DNA from: Bradyrhizobium vignae
GTDB lineage: Bacteria; Pseudomonadota; Alphaproteobacteria; Rhizobiales; Xanthobacteraceae
Direction of reading: 5' to 3'
Length of the DNA: 64,000 nt
Assembly (NCBI RefSeq): GCF_004114425.1
Contig: NZ_RDQF01000026.1
Location: 1-64,000 of the forward strand
Shown: positions 20,513 to 28,897 of the stretch, piece by piece
How positions within the stretch are numbered: position 1 is the first letter of the stretch
How the letters are laid out: every line of letters starts with the position of its first letter
Notes under the pieces: generated by a model
The model's database searches: none
Told to the model about the DNA's origin: nothing
The model's input: only the letters and a program-made list of their open reading frames with translations
Made by a program: the position numbers and the translations under genes

Positions 20513-20601
20513 CGTCATTGCGAGCGCAGCGAAGCAAATCCAGAATCTTTCCGGAGAGAGACTCTGGATTGCTTCGTCGCAAGGGCTCCGCGCAATGACG
20601 G
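20513..20601. repeat. Palindromic intergenic repeat, family 2
   Basis: CGTCATTGCGAGCGCAGCG and TCCAGAATCTTTCCGG mirror TCTGGATTGCTTCGTCGC and CGCAATGACG. It sits between two convergent genes. Confidence 0.9.
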
Positions 20602-20614
20602 CGGAGAGAGCACC

Positions 20615-22123
20615 TCACGTCCCCTTCGGCCGCACGATGGCCCAGCCGATGCGCAGCAGCGGCTGGCGGCCCGTCACCAGCCATTCGAAGGCGCGCGGGA
20701 CTTCAGGCACGATGCCGGGGAAGCGCTTGAGGATGTCCGGCGGCGGGGTTCCGGCGGTATCGGAGGCGCGCCAGACCACGACGCCGCCAGTTTCGCTGAA
20801 CTTGGACCGATTCATCCACGGCGTGCGTGCCGGATCGGCGTCGATGAAGAGATGCGGCCGGCCGGAATGCAGTGCGATCAGGCTGGCGAGCTGGGGCTCG
20901 CCGGCGACGGCACGCAAGCGATGGTTGGTGCGGCGGGCAAAGCTCTCGTCGAAGAAGTCTGAGATCGCACGCGCCGGCATCGAGGTCGCAATCTCGTTGG
21001 CACCGGTCCAGGGCAGGAACAGCACGGCGAGCACCACACCGGCGGCGGGTGCGACGACGGCGGCAGCCCAGACCATGCGCAGCATCCGCGCGCGGCGCAT
21101 CGCGATGAGATCGCCGGCCGCGACGACCGCGGCGAGCCCCGACATGACCAGCACGACACCGGCGCCGCCGACGACGGAGTCGAGCCCCATCAAGCCGGAG
21201 ATCAGCACCGCGCCGAGTGGCAGAGCCAGCGCGAAGAAGTAGACGAAGCTGCGCGCGAGCGGCTCGACCGGCGGGCGATAGATGATCGGCGGCTCCTCGC
21301 CCTTGTCGGCGAACAGCCCGGTATTGAGAAAGGTCAGCGCCGGAATCGTCGCCGCCCCGAGCACCAATCCTCCGAGCAGCCAGGCCGCATGCAGCGCGCG
21401 GGCGCTGAGCTCGGTGACTTGCGGCAAGGCCGGCAGCGTCAACGTCTCGGCGCGCATCAGCCAGACCGCATAGGGCAGCGCCAGCACGGCGACGACGATC
21501 AGTGCAAACAGCGGATCGAGCCCGCGCAGCGTCCTGCGCCCGGCTGCGGTCGAGATCGCGAAGATGATGATCAGCAGGAGGAGAAAGATCGCCGCAGGCG
21601 TCGTCAGCAGCAAGAGTCCCGCTTCGATCGACCAGGCGAACCAGGCATTGCCGCGGCGCTGGCCGATGATCTGCCAGGAGTGCAGCAGCAATAGCGCCCA
21701 GAGCGGCCGCGCCAGGACCAGCGGCCCGAAGTCGAGCGCGGACGAGGAGAACGCCAGCGCGGTCATGGTCAGGAGCACGGCGAGCACCGCGTGCTGGGAG
21801 CCGACCACGGCGCGAGACAGATGAAAGAGCGCGATGAAGGTCGCGATCTCGCACACCTCGGCAAGCACATAGACGCCGAACATATGACCGCCGGCCGCGC
21901 GATAGGCGATGTCGGCGAGCCAGACCGGCAGCGGCGGGCCGAGGTCGGTGCCGACCTGGTACTCGCGGCCGAAGGCCAGCAGCGTCGCAAGAGTGCCGGG
22001 CGGGCTGCGGTAGAACACCAGCGCCACGAACAGCCACATCGCCGCCTGAAGCAGCACGGCGATCCATACGATCAGCCGCGGCCGGGCGCGAATGAGCTCG
22101 ATGACCAGGGAGGTAAACCGCAT
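20615..22123 (-). CDS. GT39-like polytopic membrane protein
   Basis: A 502-residue inner-membrane protein with about ten hydrophobic segments, for example LIVWIAVLLQAAMWLFVALVFY, AVLAVLLTMTALAFSSSALDF, AAIFLLLLIIIFAISTAA, AWLLGGLVLGAATIPALTFL and VYFFALALPLGAVLISGLMGL. An early acidic loop (GREYQVGTDLGPPLPVWLADIAYRAAG) and soluble C-terminal part fit glycosyltransferases that use polyprenyl-phosphate sugars (GT39/ArnT-like superfamily). Start placed at MRFTSLVIELIRARPR (22123); the frame is open to 22312 but that part is a repeat-containing intergenic region. Donor and acceptor unknown. Confidence 0.75.
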   Translation of the reverse strand: MRFTSLVIELIRARPRLIVWIAVLLQAAMWLFVALVFYRSPPGTLATLLAFGREYQVGTDLGPPLPVWLADIAYRAAGGHMFGVYVLAEVCEIATFIALFHLSRAVVGSQHAVLAVLLTMTALAFSSSALDFGPLVLARPLWALLLLHSWQIIGQRRGNAWFAWSIEAGLLLLTTPAAIFLLLLIIIFAISTAAGRRTLRGLDPLFALIVVAVLALPYAVWLMRAETLTLPALPQVTELSARALHAAWLLGGLVLGAATIPALTFLNTGLFADKGEEPPIIYRPPVEPLARSFVYFFALALPLGAVLISGLMGLDSVVGGAGVVLVMSGLAAVVAAGDLIAMRRARMLRMVWAAAVVAPAAGVVLAVLFLPWTGANEIATSMPARAISDFFDESFARRTNHRLRAVAGEPQLASLIALHSGRPHLFIDADPARTPWMNRSKFSETGGVVVWRASDTAGTPPPDILKRFPGIVPEVPRAFEWLVTGRQPLLRIGWAIVRPKGT

Positions 22124-22218
22124 GCAACGTCCGAATGATGCAGCCAGTCCAGCCGGCCCTATTCGCTCACATTCGATTTGATAATGGGCGCTGCGCGTCG
22201 TGGCAACTTTGGTGTGCT

Positions 22219-22316
22219 CGTCATGCCCGGGCTTATCCCGCCTGCGCGGTCGAAGCCGGCGCGGCGAAGGCCCGAAGATCCACACGCGGATGGCCGGATC
22301 AAGCCGGGCCATGACG
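22219..22316. repeat. Palindromic intergenic repeat, family 6
   Basis: CGTCATGCCCGGGCTTATCCC on the left and GATCAAGCCGGGCCATGACGG on the right are imperfect inverted copies. Fragments of the same family appear around 44545-44590. Confidence 0.65.
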
Positions 22317-22342
22317 GATGAGGGTGCGGCGGGGCCGTCGTC

Positions 22343-23200
22343 CTAGAGAGTTGCCGATCCGTCGATCTCAATTTGCGCGTCCATCTGTACCTCGACCTCG
22401 GTCACCGAGAACAAGTCCCGCTCCGGCGCGACGGTCCAAGGCATGTGCTTGGCGCGGGCGGCGGCGACGGGGGCGAAGAAGCTGCGGTGATGGATGGACG
22501 GGCCGAGACGGTCGAGCGCCTCGAGATGTTCGGGGACGGCATAGCCCTTGTGCTGCTCGAAGCCGTAGCCGGGGCAGTCCTGCGCCAGCGCGCACATCAG
22601 CCGGTCGCGGGTAACCTTGGCGACAATGGATGCCGCGGCGATCGACAGCACGATGCCGTCGCCGCCGATCACCGCCTCGCAATCGCATTCCGTGTCGAGC
22701 CGGTCGCGGCCGTCGACGAAGACGTGCCTGGGCGTCTCGGGCAGTGCCACCACGGCGCGCTTCAGCGCCCATAGCGAGGCGCGCAGGATGTTGTCGCGGT
22801 CGATGCGCGCGGGCGAGGCGACGACAACCGAGACCTGCGCGGTGGCGCAGATCTTGTCGAACAGTTTTTCGCGCTCCTCGGCGGTCAGGCGCTTGGAATC
22901 ATCGATGCCGCGCGGAATGCGGTCGGGATCGAGAATCACCGCCGCCGCCACCACGGGGCCGGCGAGCGGGCCGCGGCCGGCCTCGTCGCAACCGGCGACC
23001 GGCCAGACGCCGCGCTTGATCAACGCGCGCTCGCGACGAAAGCTGGGGGGAGCAATGGCAATGATACCTTTCTTGCCGGCAGCAACCTGCGGAGCGCCAG
23101 CCGCAGGCGTCTTGACCGCCTTGTCAGGCGCGGCCTTCTTCGCGGCCTGCTTCTTGGGCGCGTCTTTGGCTGGATTCTTGGCGGACTTGTCCCGAATCAT
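22343..23200 (-). CDS. rnhB: Ribonuclease HII with lysine-rich N-terminal tail
   Basis: Cleaves RNA in RNA-DNA hybrids and single ribonucleotides in DNA. The catalytic domain begins near VWPVAGCDEAGRGPLAGPVVAAAVIL, holding the family's DEAGRG motif, followed by IDDSKRLTAEEREKLFD, VFVDGRDRL and IAAASIVAKVTRDRLM; all acidic metal ligands appear present. In front of it lies about 60 residues rich in Lys, Ala and Pro (KDAPKKQAAKKAAPDKAVKT), absent from standard RNase HII (about 200 residues). I take the ATG at 23200 (MIRDKSAKNPAKD); an in-frame ATG 12 codons upstream is possible. The tail resembles that of PpdK in this window. Confidence 0.94.
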   Translation of the reverse strand: MIRDKSAKNPAKDAPKKQAAKKAAPDKAVKTPAAGAPQVAAGKKGIIAIAPPSFRRERALIKRGVWPVAGCDEAGRGPLAGPVVAAAVILDPDRIPRGIDDSKRLTAEEREKLFDKICATAQVSVVVASPARIDRDNILRASLWALKRAVVALPETPRHVFVDGRDRLDTECDCEAVIGGDGIVLSIAAASIVAKVTRDRLMCALAQDCPGYGFEQHKGYAVPEHLEALDRLGPSIHHRSFFAPVAAARAKHMPWTVAPERDLFSVTEVEVQMDAQIEIDGSATL

Positions 23201-23278
23201 GGCCGGGATCGTGCGCAAGGGGCTTCGCCAGCGCAACCTGGAACCCAGGATAATTCCCGTTATTCAGGCTGGCCGCCC

Positions 23279-23734
23279 CTATTCCGCCAGATGCACCCGT
23301 CGGTCCTCGCCCACCTCGATGCCAGGCGCGACCACGACCTCCCAGACATGGCCGTCGGGATCAGCAAAATAGCCGCAATAGCCACCGTAATCGGTCTCGT
23401 GCGCCGCCTTCAGCAAGGCGGCTCCCTTCCCGATGGCGAAGGCCAGCACCTGATCGACCTCCCCGCGCGTCGCGCAATTCCAGGCGAGCGTGGTGCCACG
23501 AAAGGTCGTGGGCCTCGGCCGGTCAGGCACCGATGCGTCGGCCGCGAGCCGATCCCAATGATAAAGCGCGAGCACCGGACCTCCGGTGTCGTAGAAGGCG
23601 ACCGCCTCGCCGGTCGCCTTCAGGCGGCGCGAGAAGCCGAGTGCGTCGTAAAACGCGATACTCGCGCGGATGTCGCTGACACCCAACGTAATGACGGTCA
23701 GTCGTGGCACCGGCACGGCGAGTTCCTTAACCAC
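23279..23734 (-). CDS. VOC-family (glyoxalase-like) protein
   Basis: A 151-residue vicinal-oxygen-chelate fold protein made of two beta-alpha-beta-beta-beta modules. The first is LTVITLGVSDIRASIAFYDALGFSRRL; the second ends with GGYCGYFADPDGHVWEVVVAPG, in which the His and Glu of DPDGHVWEV are usual metal ligands. VOC proteins include glyoxalase I, dioxygenases and antibiotic-binding proteins; this one cannot be assigned further. It ends about 80 bases from the rnhB start and lies 24 bases downstream of the radical SAM gene in the same direction. Confidence 0.85.
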   Translation of the reverse strand: MVKELAVPVPRLTVITLGVSDIRASIAFYDALGFSRRLKATGEAVAFYDTGGPVLALYHWDRLAADASVPDRPRPTTFRGTTLAWNCATRGEVDQVLAFAIGKGAALLKAAHETDYGGYCGYFADPDGHVWEVVVAPGIEVGEDRRVHLAE

Positions 23735-23758
23735 GCTATGCCTCTTCCGTTTGTCCGG

Positions 23759-24922
23759 TCAGAACAGGCTGAGCTGGTCGCCGTTCCGCTTCGGCCGCGC
23801 AAAGTGGTCCGTCGTCAGCTTGGAGCGCCGCTTGTTGAGGCCGAGTCTGTCGCAGGCGATCTCGAAGCGGCGGCCGATGGTCCAGGCCATCGGGCCGGTG
23901 CCCTTCATCCGCTCGCCCCATTTCGCATCGTAGTCGCGTCCGCCGCGCATGTCGCGGATCAGGGTGAAGACGTGGCGGTAGCGGTCCGGATAGTTCGCCA
24001 TCAGCCATTCGCGGAAGAGATCGCGGACCTCCAGCGGCAACCGCAGCAGCACGTACGAGGCCTCCTTGACGCCGGCGTGGGCGGCGGCATCGAGGATTCG
24101 TTCGATCTCGGAATCGTTCAGCGCCGGAATCACGGGCGCAACCATCACCGTGGTGGGAATGCCGGCATCAGAGAGCTGCTTCAGCGCCTCCAGCCGCCTC
24201 GGTGGTGTCGAGGCCCGCGGCTCCATGGTGCGCGCCAGCTTCGGGTCGAGCGAGGTGACGGATATCGCGACCTTGGCGAGGTTGCGCTTGGCCATCCGCG
24301 CGAGAATGTCGATGTCGCGCACGACCAGCGCCGACTTGGTGACGATGCCGACCGGATGGCTAGCGCGTTCCAGCACCTCGAGGATGCCGCGCATGATCTT
24401 TCGCTCGCGTTCGATCGGCTGATAGGGATCGGTGTTGGTGCCGATCGCGATCATCCGCGGCTCGTAGCCGGGTGCGGCGAGCTCCTTCTCCAGCAGCGAA
24501 GGTGCCTCAGGCTTCGCGAACAGTTTTGACTCGAAGTCCAGCCCCGGCGAGAGGCCGAGATAGGCATGTGTCGGCCTCGCGAAGCAATAGACACAGCCAT
24601 GCTCGCAGCCGCGATACGGATTGATCGAGCGGTCGAAGCCGATGTCGGGGGAGTCGTTCCGGGTGATGACCTTGCGCGAGGTGTCGACACCGACCGTGGT
24701 CCTGAACGGCGGCAGCTCTTCCAGGCTCTGCCAGCCGTCATCGAAAGCGACGCGCGCCTCGGCCTCGTAGCGGCCGGTGGCATTGGATTGTGCTCCCCGC
24801 CCTCGCCGGCGCGCGCGGTCGATGGCGACGCCAAGCTCGGGGAAATCTGAAGGCGCACCCGCCGGCTCGGAGGGCGCCGTGACCGGCGGGTGCTTGAGGG
24901 CACGAGAGGATGCTCGACTCAT
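23759..24922 (-). CDS. PA0069-family radical SAM protein (spore photoproduct lyase-like)
   Basis: A 387-residue radical SAM enzyme. The [4Fe-4S] motif CxxxCxxC lies in NPYRGCEHGCVYCFARPTHAYLGLSPGLDFESKLFAK. The region GTNTDPYQPIERERKIMRGILEVL and VAISVTSLDPKLARTMEPRASTPPRRLEALKQL are typical of the PA0069/SPL-B-like group, distantly related to the DNA repair enzyme spore photoproduct lyase. The substrate is unknown. A GAAC-N7-GAAC sequence (24946-24960) begins 24 bases ahead of the start codon and matches the LexA box of alphaproteobacteria, suggesting SOS induction. Followed by the VOC gene. Confidence 0.9.
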   Translation of the reverse strand: MSRASSRALKHPPVTAPSEPAGAPSDFPELGVAIDRARRRGRGAQSNATGRYEAEARVAFDDGWQSLEELPPFRTTVGVDTSRKVITRNDSPDIGFDRSINPYRGCEHGCVYCFARPTHAYLGLSPGLDFESKLFAKPEAPSLLEKELAAPGYEPRMIAIGTNTDPYQPIERERKIMRGILEVLERASHPVGIVTKSALVVRDIDILARMAKRNLAKVAISVTSLDPKLARTMEPRASTPPRRLEALKQLSDAGIPTTVMVAPVIPALNDSEIERILDAAAHAGVKEASYVLLRLPLEVRDLFREWLMANYPDRYRHVFTLIRDMRGGRDYDAKWGERMKGTGPMAWTIGRRFEIACDRLGLNKRRSKLTTDHFARPKRNGDQLSLF

Positions 24923-24945
24923 GAGCCCAACATAGCACGCAAACG

Positions 24946-24960
24946 GAACAAATCAAGAAC
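24946..24960 (-). promoter_or_regulatory. Predicted LexA (SOS) box before the radical SAM gene
   Basis: GAAC (24946-24949), seven bases, GAAC (24957-24960); read on the gene's strand this is GTTC-N7-GTTC, the alphaproteobacterial LexA consensus. A third GAAC follows at 24963-24966. The site is 24-38 bases upstream of the ATG at 24922, overlapping the expected promoter. Confidence 0.65.
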
Positions 24961-25132
24961 AAGAACAAAAAACGCGAAAACAACCCCATGCAAAGTAGCC
25001 ACCCAAATTTCGGGCGCGCGCCTTTGACATCACGCAACACGCCGGTCGCGACGATTTCGTTTGATCCCGCACAGGGATCGATCGCGCCGGAACAAAGTTG
25101 GTGACGATCGCTGGGTGAAAGCCGACAGGAAC

Positions 25133-27547
25133 ATGACAATTCAACAAAAAACGGCCGCCGCGAGCAGCGACCTCGGTCTGCTCGATCGCTATTGGCGCGC
25201 CGCCAACTACCTCTCCGTCGGGCAGATCTACCTGCTCGATAATCCGCTGCTGCGCGAGCCGTTACGACCCGAGCACATCAAGCCGCGTTTGCTCGGCCAT
25301 TGGGGCACGACGCCCGGCCTGAACTTCATCTACGCCCATCTCAACCGCGTCATCCGCGCGCTGGACCTCAACGTGATCTATGTCTGCGGTCCCGGCCATG
25401 GTGGACCGGGCATGGTCGCCAACACCTACCTCGAAGGCAGCTACAGCGAGATCTATCCCGACATCGCGCGGGATACCGACGGATTGCGCAAGCTGTTCAG
25501 GCAGTTCTCCTTCCCCGGCGGCATTCCGAGCCATGCGGCGCCGGAGACGCCGGGCTCGATCCACGAAGGCGGCGAACTCGGCTACGCGCTGGTGCACGCC
25601 TATGGCGCGGCATTCGACAACCCCGATTTGATCGTCGCCTGCGTCGTCGGCGACGGCGAGGCGGAAACCGGCCCGTTAGCTGCGTCCTGGCATTCGAACA
25701 AGTTCCTGAACCCGGCCCATGACGGCGCGGTGCTGCCGATCCTGCATCTCAACGGCTACAAGATCGCAAATCCGACCGTGCTCGGGCGGATGCAAGATGC
25801 GGAGATCCGCGATCTCTTCCATGGGTTCGGCCATGAGCCGCTGTTCGTTGCGGGCGATGATCCCAAATTGATGCACCACGCCATGGCGGATGCGCTCGAT
25901 GTCGCGCTCGCCAGTATCCGCTCGATCCAGCAGCACGCCCGTGACGGGCGCACGAGCGTCGGGCGGCCGCGCTGGCCGATGATCGTGCTGCGCAGCCCGA
26001 AGGGCTGGACTGGCCCGAAGGAAGTCGACGGCAAGAAGGTCGAGGGTTTTTGGCGCGCGCATCAAGTGCCCGTCGCGAGCTGCCGCGAGAACCCGGCGCA
26101 CCTCAAGCTGCTCGAACACTGGATGCGCAGCTATGAGCCCGAAAAGCTGTTCGACGCGAACGGCGCGCTCATTCCCGAGCTCCAGGCGCTCGCGCCCGAA
26201 GGCGTCAGGCGCATGGGCGCCAATCCACATGCCAATGGCGGCCTCCTGAAGAAAGAGCTGAAGCTGCCCGACTTTCGCAGCTTCGCAATCGAGGTGCCGC
26301 AGCCCGGCGGCACCGTGGCGGAAGCGACGCGCGAGCTCGGCAAATTCCTGCGCGACGTCATTCGCCTCAATGCGCAACAACGCAATTTCCGCATCGCGGG
26401 CCCGGACGAGACGGCGTCGAACCGGTTAGACGCCGTGTTCGAAGCGACCGAACGCGTCTGGATGGAACCGATCGAGCCTTACGACGTGCATCTCGCGCAG
26501 GATGGGCGCGTGATGGAAGTCTTGAGCGAGCATCTCTGCCAGGGCTGGCTGGAAGGCTATCTGCTGACCGGACGGCACGGCTTCTTCTCCTGCTACGAAG
26601 CCTTCATCCACATCGTGGATTCCATGTTCAACCAGCATGCCAAATGGCTGAAGGTTACGCGCGACCTGCCGTGGCGGCGCCCGATCGCCTCGCTCAACTA
26701 TCTTCTGACCTCGCATGTCTGGCGGCAGGACCATAACGGCTTCAGCCATCAGGACCCCGGTTTCGTCGACCTTGTCGCCAACAAGAAGTCCGACATCGTC
26801 CGCATCTACTTCCCGCCGGATGCCAACACGCTGCTGTGGATCGCCGACCATTGCCTGCGCACCTACAACCGCATCAACGTGATCGTCGCCGGCAAGCAGC
26901 CGGCGCCGCAATGGCTGTCGATGCAGGACGCGGCGACACACTGCGATGCCGGCATCGGCATCTGGACCTGGGCCGGAACGGAGGACGAAAAGGAGGAGCC
27001 CGACGTGGTGATGGCCTGCGCCGGCGACGTGCCGACATTGGAGACGCTCGCCGCCGTCGATCTCTTGCGCAAGGCACTGCCGGATCTGAAGATCCGCGTC
27101 GTCAACGTCGTCGACCTCATGACGCTGCAACCCAAGGAGCAGCATCCGCACGGCCTGTCCGACCGCGACTTCGACAGCCTGTTCACGCGCGACAAGCCGG
27201 TGATCTTCGCCTATCACGGCTACCCTCATCTCATTCACCGGCTGACCTATAACCGCACCAATCATGCCGGCATGCATGTGCGCGGCTTTGCCGAGGAAGG
27301 CACCACGACGACGCCCTTCGATATGGTCGTTCTCAACGAGCTCGATCGCTACCACCTCGCCATCGAGGCGATCGAGCGCGTGCCCGGGCTCGCGACCAGG
27401 GCCGCACAAGTGAAGCAGCGATTCCGCGACAGACTGATCGAGCACTCCCGCTACATCCGCGAGCATGGCGAGGATATGCCTGAGATCCGCGACTGGGTCT
27501 GGCCGAACAGCGCCGGCGGCAACACGCCGGCCGAAGCCGGCGACTAG
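25133..27547 (+). CDS. xfp: Xylulose-5-phosphate/fructose-6-phosphate phosphoketolase
   Basis: Thiamine-diphosphate enzyme that splits xylulose-5-P (or fructose-6-P) with phosphate into acetyl-phosphate and a triose (or erythrose) phosphate. The 804-residue protein has all family blocks: WRAANYLSVGQIYL, LGHWGTTPGLNFIYAHLNRVI, GPGHGGPGMVANTYLEGSY, the TPP-binding stretch VACVVGDGEAETGPLAASWHSNKF, and HGFFSCYEAF later. The start at 25133 (MTIQQKTAAASSDLG) has AGGA just upstream. Acetate kinase begins two bases after its stop, so the two enzymes form a path from pentose phosphates to acetate with ATP gain. Confidence 0.96.
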   Translation: MTIQQKTAAASSDLGLLDRYWRAANYLSVGQIYLLDNPLLREPLRPEHIKPRLLGHWGTTPGLNFIYAHLNRVIRALDLNVIYVCGPGHGGPGMVANTYLEGSYSEIYPDIARDTDGLRKLFRQFSFPGGIPSHAAPETPGSIHEGGELGYALVHAYGAAFDNPDLIVACVVGDGEAETGPLAASWHSNKFLNPAHDGAVLPILHLNGYKIANPTVLGRMQDAEIRDLFHGFGHEPLFVAGDDPKLMHHAMADALDVALASIRSIQQHARDGRTSVGRPRWPMIVLRSPKGWTGPKEVDGKKVEGFWRAHQVPVASCRENPAHLKLLEHWMRSYEPEKLFDANGALIPELQALAPEGVRRMGANPHANGGLLKKELKLPDFRSFAIEVPQPGGTVAEATRELGKFLRDVIRLNAQQRNFRIAGPDETASNRLDAVFEATERVWMEPIEPYDVHLAQDGRVMEVLSEHLCQGWLEGYLLTGRHGFFSCYEAFIHIVDSMFNQHAKWLKVTRDLPWRRPIASLNYLLTSHVWRQDHNGFSHQDPGFVDLVANKKSDIVRIYFPPDANTLLWIADHCLRTYNRINVIVAGKQPAPQWLSMQDAATHCDAGIGIWTWAGTEDEKEEPDVVMACAGDVPTLETLAAVDLLRKALPDLKIRVVNVVDLMTLQPKEQHPHGLSDRDFDSLFTRDKPVIFAYHGYPHLIHRLTYNRTNHAGMHVRGFAEEGTTTTPFDMVVLNELDRYHLAIEAIERVPGLATRAAQVKQRFRDRLIEHSRYIREHGEDMPEIRDWVWPNSAGGNTPAEAGD

Positions 27548-27549
27548 CC

Positions 27550-28770
27550 ATGTCGAACACGGTCCTCGCCCTCAATTCGGGATCGTCGAGCATCAAGTTC
27601 GGCCTGTTCGAGATTGCGGCGGCCGATCCCATCCTGCTGTGCAAGGGCCAGCTCGACGAACACGAGGCAAAACCCCGGCTCATCGTGAGGAGCGCCGCGG
27701 GGGAGGACCTGGTCGAGACGCGGAGAGACGCATCGGATGCCGAGGACGGTCATCTGTTCGCCGACGTGCTCGCCTTCGTCGAGGACCGGTTCGGCGAACG
27801 CAGCCTCCGTGCCGTCGGCCATCGCATCGTTCACGGCGGGCCGGATTATTCAGGCCCTGTCGTCCTGACGGACGATCTCACCGCGAAGCTGCAGGCGTTG
27901 ACACCGCTGGCCCCGCTGCACCAGCCGCGCTGCCTTGCGCCAGTCCGCACGCTCGCGGCGCTCCGGCCCGGGCTGACGCAGATCGCGTGTTTCGATACCG
28001 CCTTCCACCACGGCCTCGCGCCGCCGGCGAGCCGCTTCGCCATTCCCAGGCGCTTCGAGGCGCGTGGCGTCAGGCGTTACGGCTTCCACGGCCTGTCTTT
28101 CGAATATGTCGCAGGACGCCTGGCCGAGATCGCGCCGGAGCTCACGGCGAGGCGCATCGTCATCGCGCATCTCGGCAACGGCGCCAGCCTCTGCGCATTG
28201 CGCAATGGCCGCAGCGTCGACACCACGATGGGGCTGACGCCGCTCGACGGCCTCGTGATGGGCACGCGCTGCGGCACGATCGATCCCGGCGTGCTGCTCT
28301 ATCTGCAGCAACACGAGAACATGTCGGTCGAGGAGGTCCAACACCTGCTCTATCACGAGTCAGGCCTCTTCGGCGTCTCCGGCACCTCCGCGGACATGCG
28401 CACGCTGCTGGCGAGCGGCGAGGCTGCGGCGCGAGAGGCGGTCGATCTCTTCGTCTTCCGTGCGGCGCAGGGGATTGCGATGATGTCGACCACGCTCGAA
28501 GGGCTGGACGGTCTGATCTTCACCGGCGGCATCGGCGAGCATGCCAAGGAGATCCGCGGCGCGATCGGCGAGTGTCTCGCCTGGATGGGCGTGCGCATCG
28601 ATGCTGCTGCGAATGATGCCGCACGCGAGTGCATCAGCCGGGGCGATGGCAGCGTCGAGGTGTTCGTCGTTCCAACGAATGAGGAACTGACGATCGCACG
28701 GCACTGCGCAAGGGTGCTGCGAGCGATGGCGACTCCAGGTGGGCGAAGCGTTCTGTCCGCGTTCGCATAA
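27550..28770 (+). CDS. ackA: Acetate kinase
   Basis: Converts acetyl-phosphate + ADP to acetate + ATP (reversible). The 406-residue ASKHA-fold protein begins NTVLALNSGSSSIKFGLFE (family signature 1) and contains RRYGFHGLSFEYV, HLGNGASLCALRNGRSVDTTMGLTPLDGLVMGTRCGTIDPG and FTGGIGEHAKEIR. It starts two bases after the phosphoketolase stop with no good ribosome site of its own, so translation is probably coupled. It uses the acetyl-phosphate made by that enzyme. Confidence 0.96.
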   Translation: MSNTVLALNSGSSSIKFGLFEIAAADPILLCKGQLDEHEAKPRLIVRSAAGEDLVETRRDASDAEDGHLFADVLAFVEDRFGERSLRAVGHRIVHGGPDYSGPVVLTDDLTAKLQALTPLAPLHQPRCLAPVRTLAALRPGLTQIACFDTAFHHGLAPPASRFAIPRRFEARGVRRYGFHGLSFEYVAGRLAEIAPELTARRIVIAHLGNGASLCALRNGRSVDTTMGLTPLDGLVMGTRCGTIDPGVLLYLQQHENMSVEEVQHLLYHESGLFGVSGTSADMRTLLASGEAAAREAVDLFVFRAAQGIAMMSTTLEGLDGLIFTGGIGEHAKEIRGAIGECLAWMGVRIDAAANDAARECISRGDGSVEVFVVPTNEELTIARHCARVLRAMATPGGRSVLSAFA

Positions 28771-28794
28771 GCAATGAGTTCGCGGAGCCAGACC

Positions 28795-28885
28795 CCTCAC
28801 CCCGAACGAATTTGTGTCTCCTGGTATCGCTGCCCTCTCCCACAAGGGGCGAGGGCACAGTCACGCGCATCTCGCTCGCGGATAA
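28795..28885. repeat. Dispersed repeat, family 3
   Basis: Contains CCCTCTCCCACAAGGGG followed by CGAGGGCAC and CGCGCATCTCGCTCGCG. The same modules (CCCTC-CC...GGGAGAGGG, GCGAGATGCGC, CCTCATCCGGCGCTTCGCGCC) recur at 31650-31810 and 42680-42890. Confidence 0.7.
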
Positions 28886-28897
28886 ATTCATCGAGCA

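Noticed and set aside
22124..22312. N-terminal extension of the GT39-like protein
   Set aside because: It translates a palindromic repeat (22219-22316); the membrane protein starts well at 22123.
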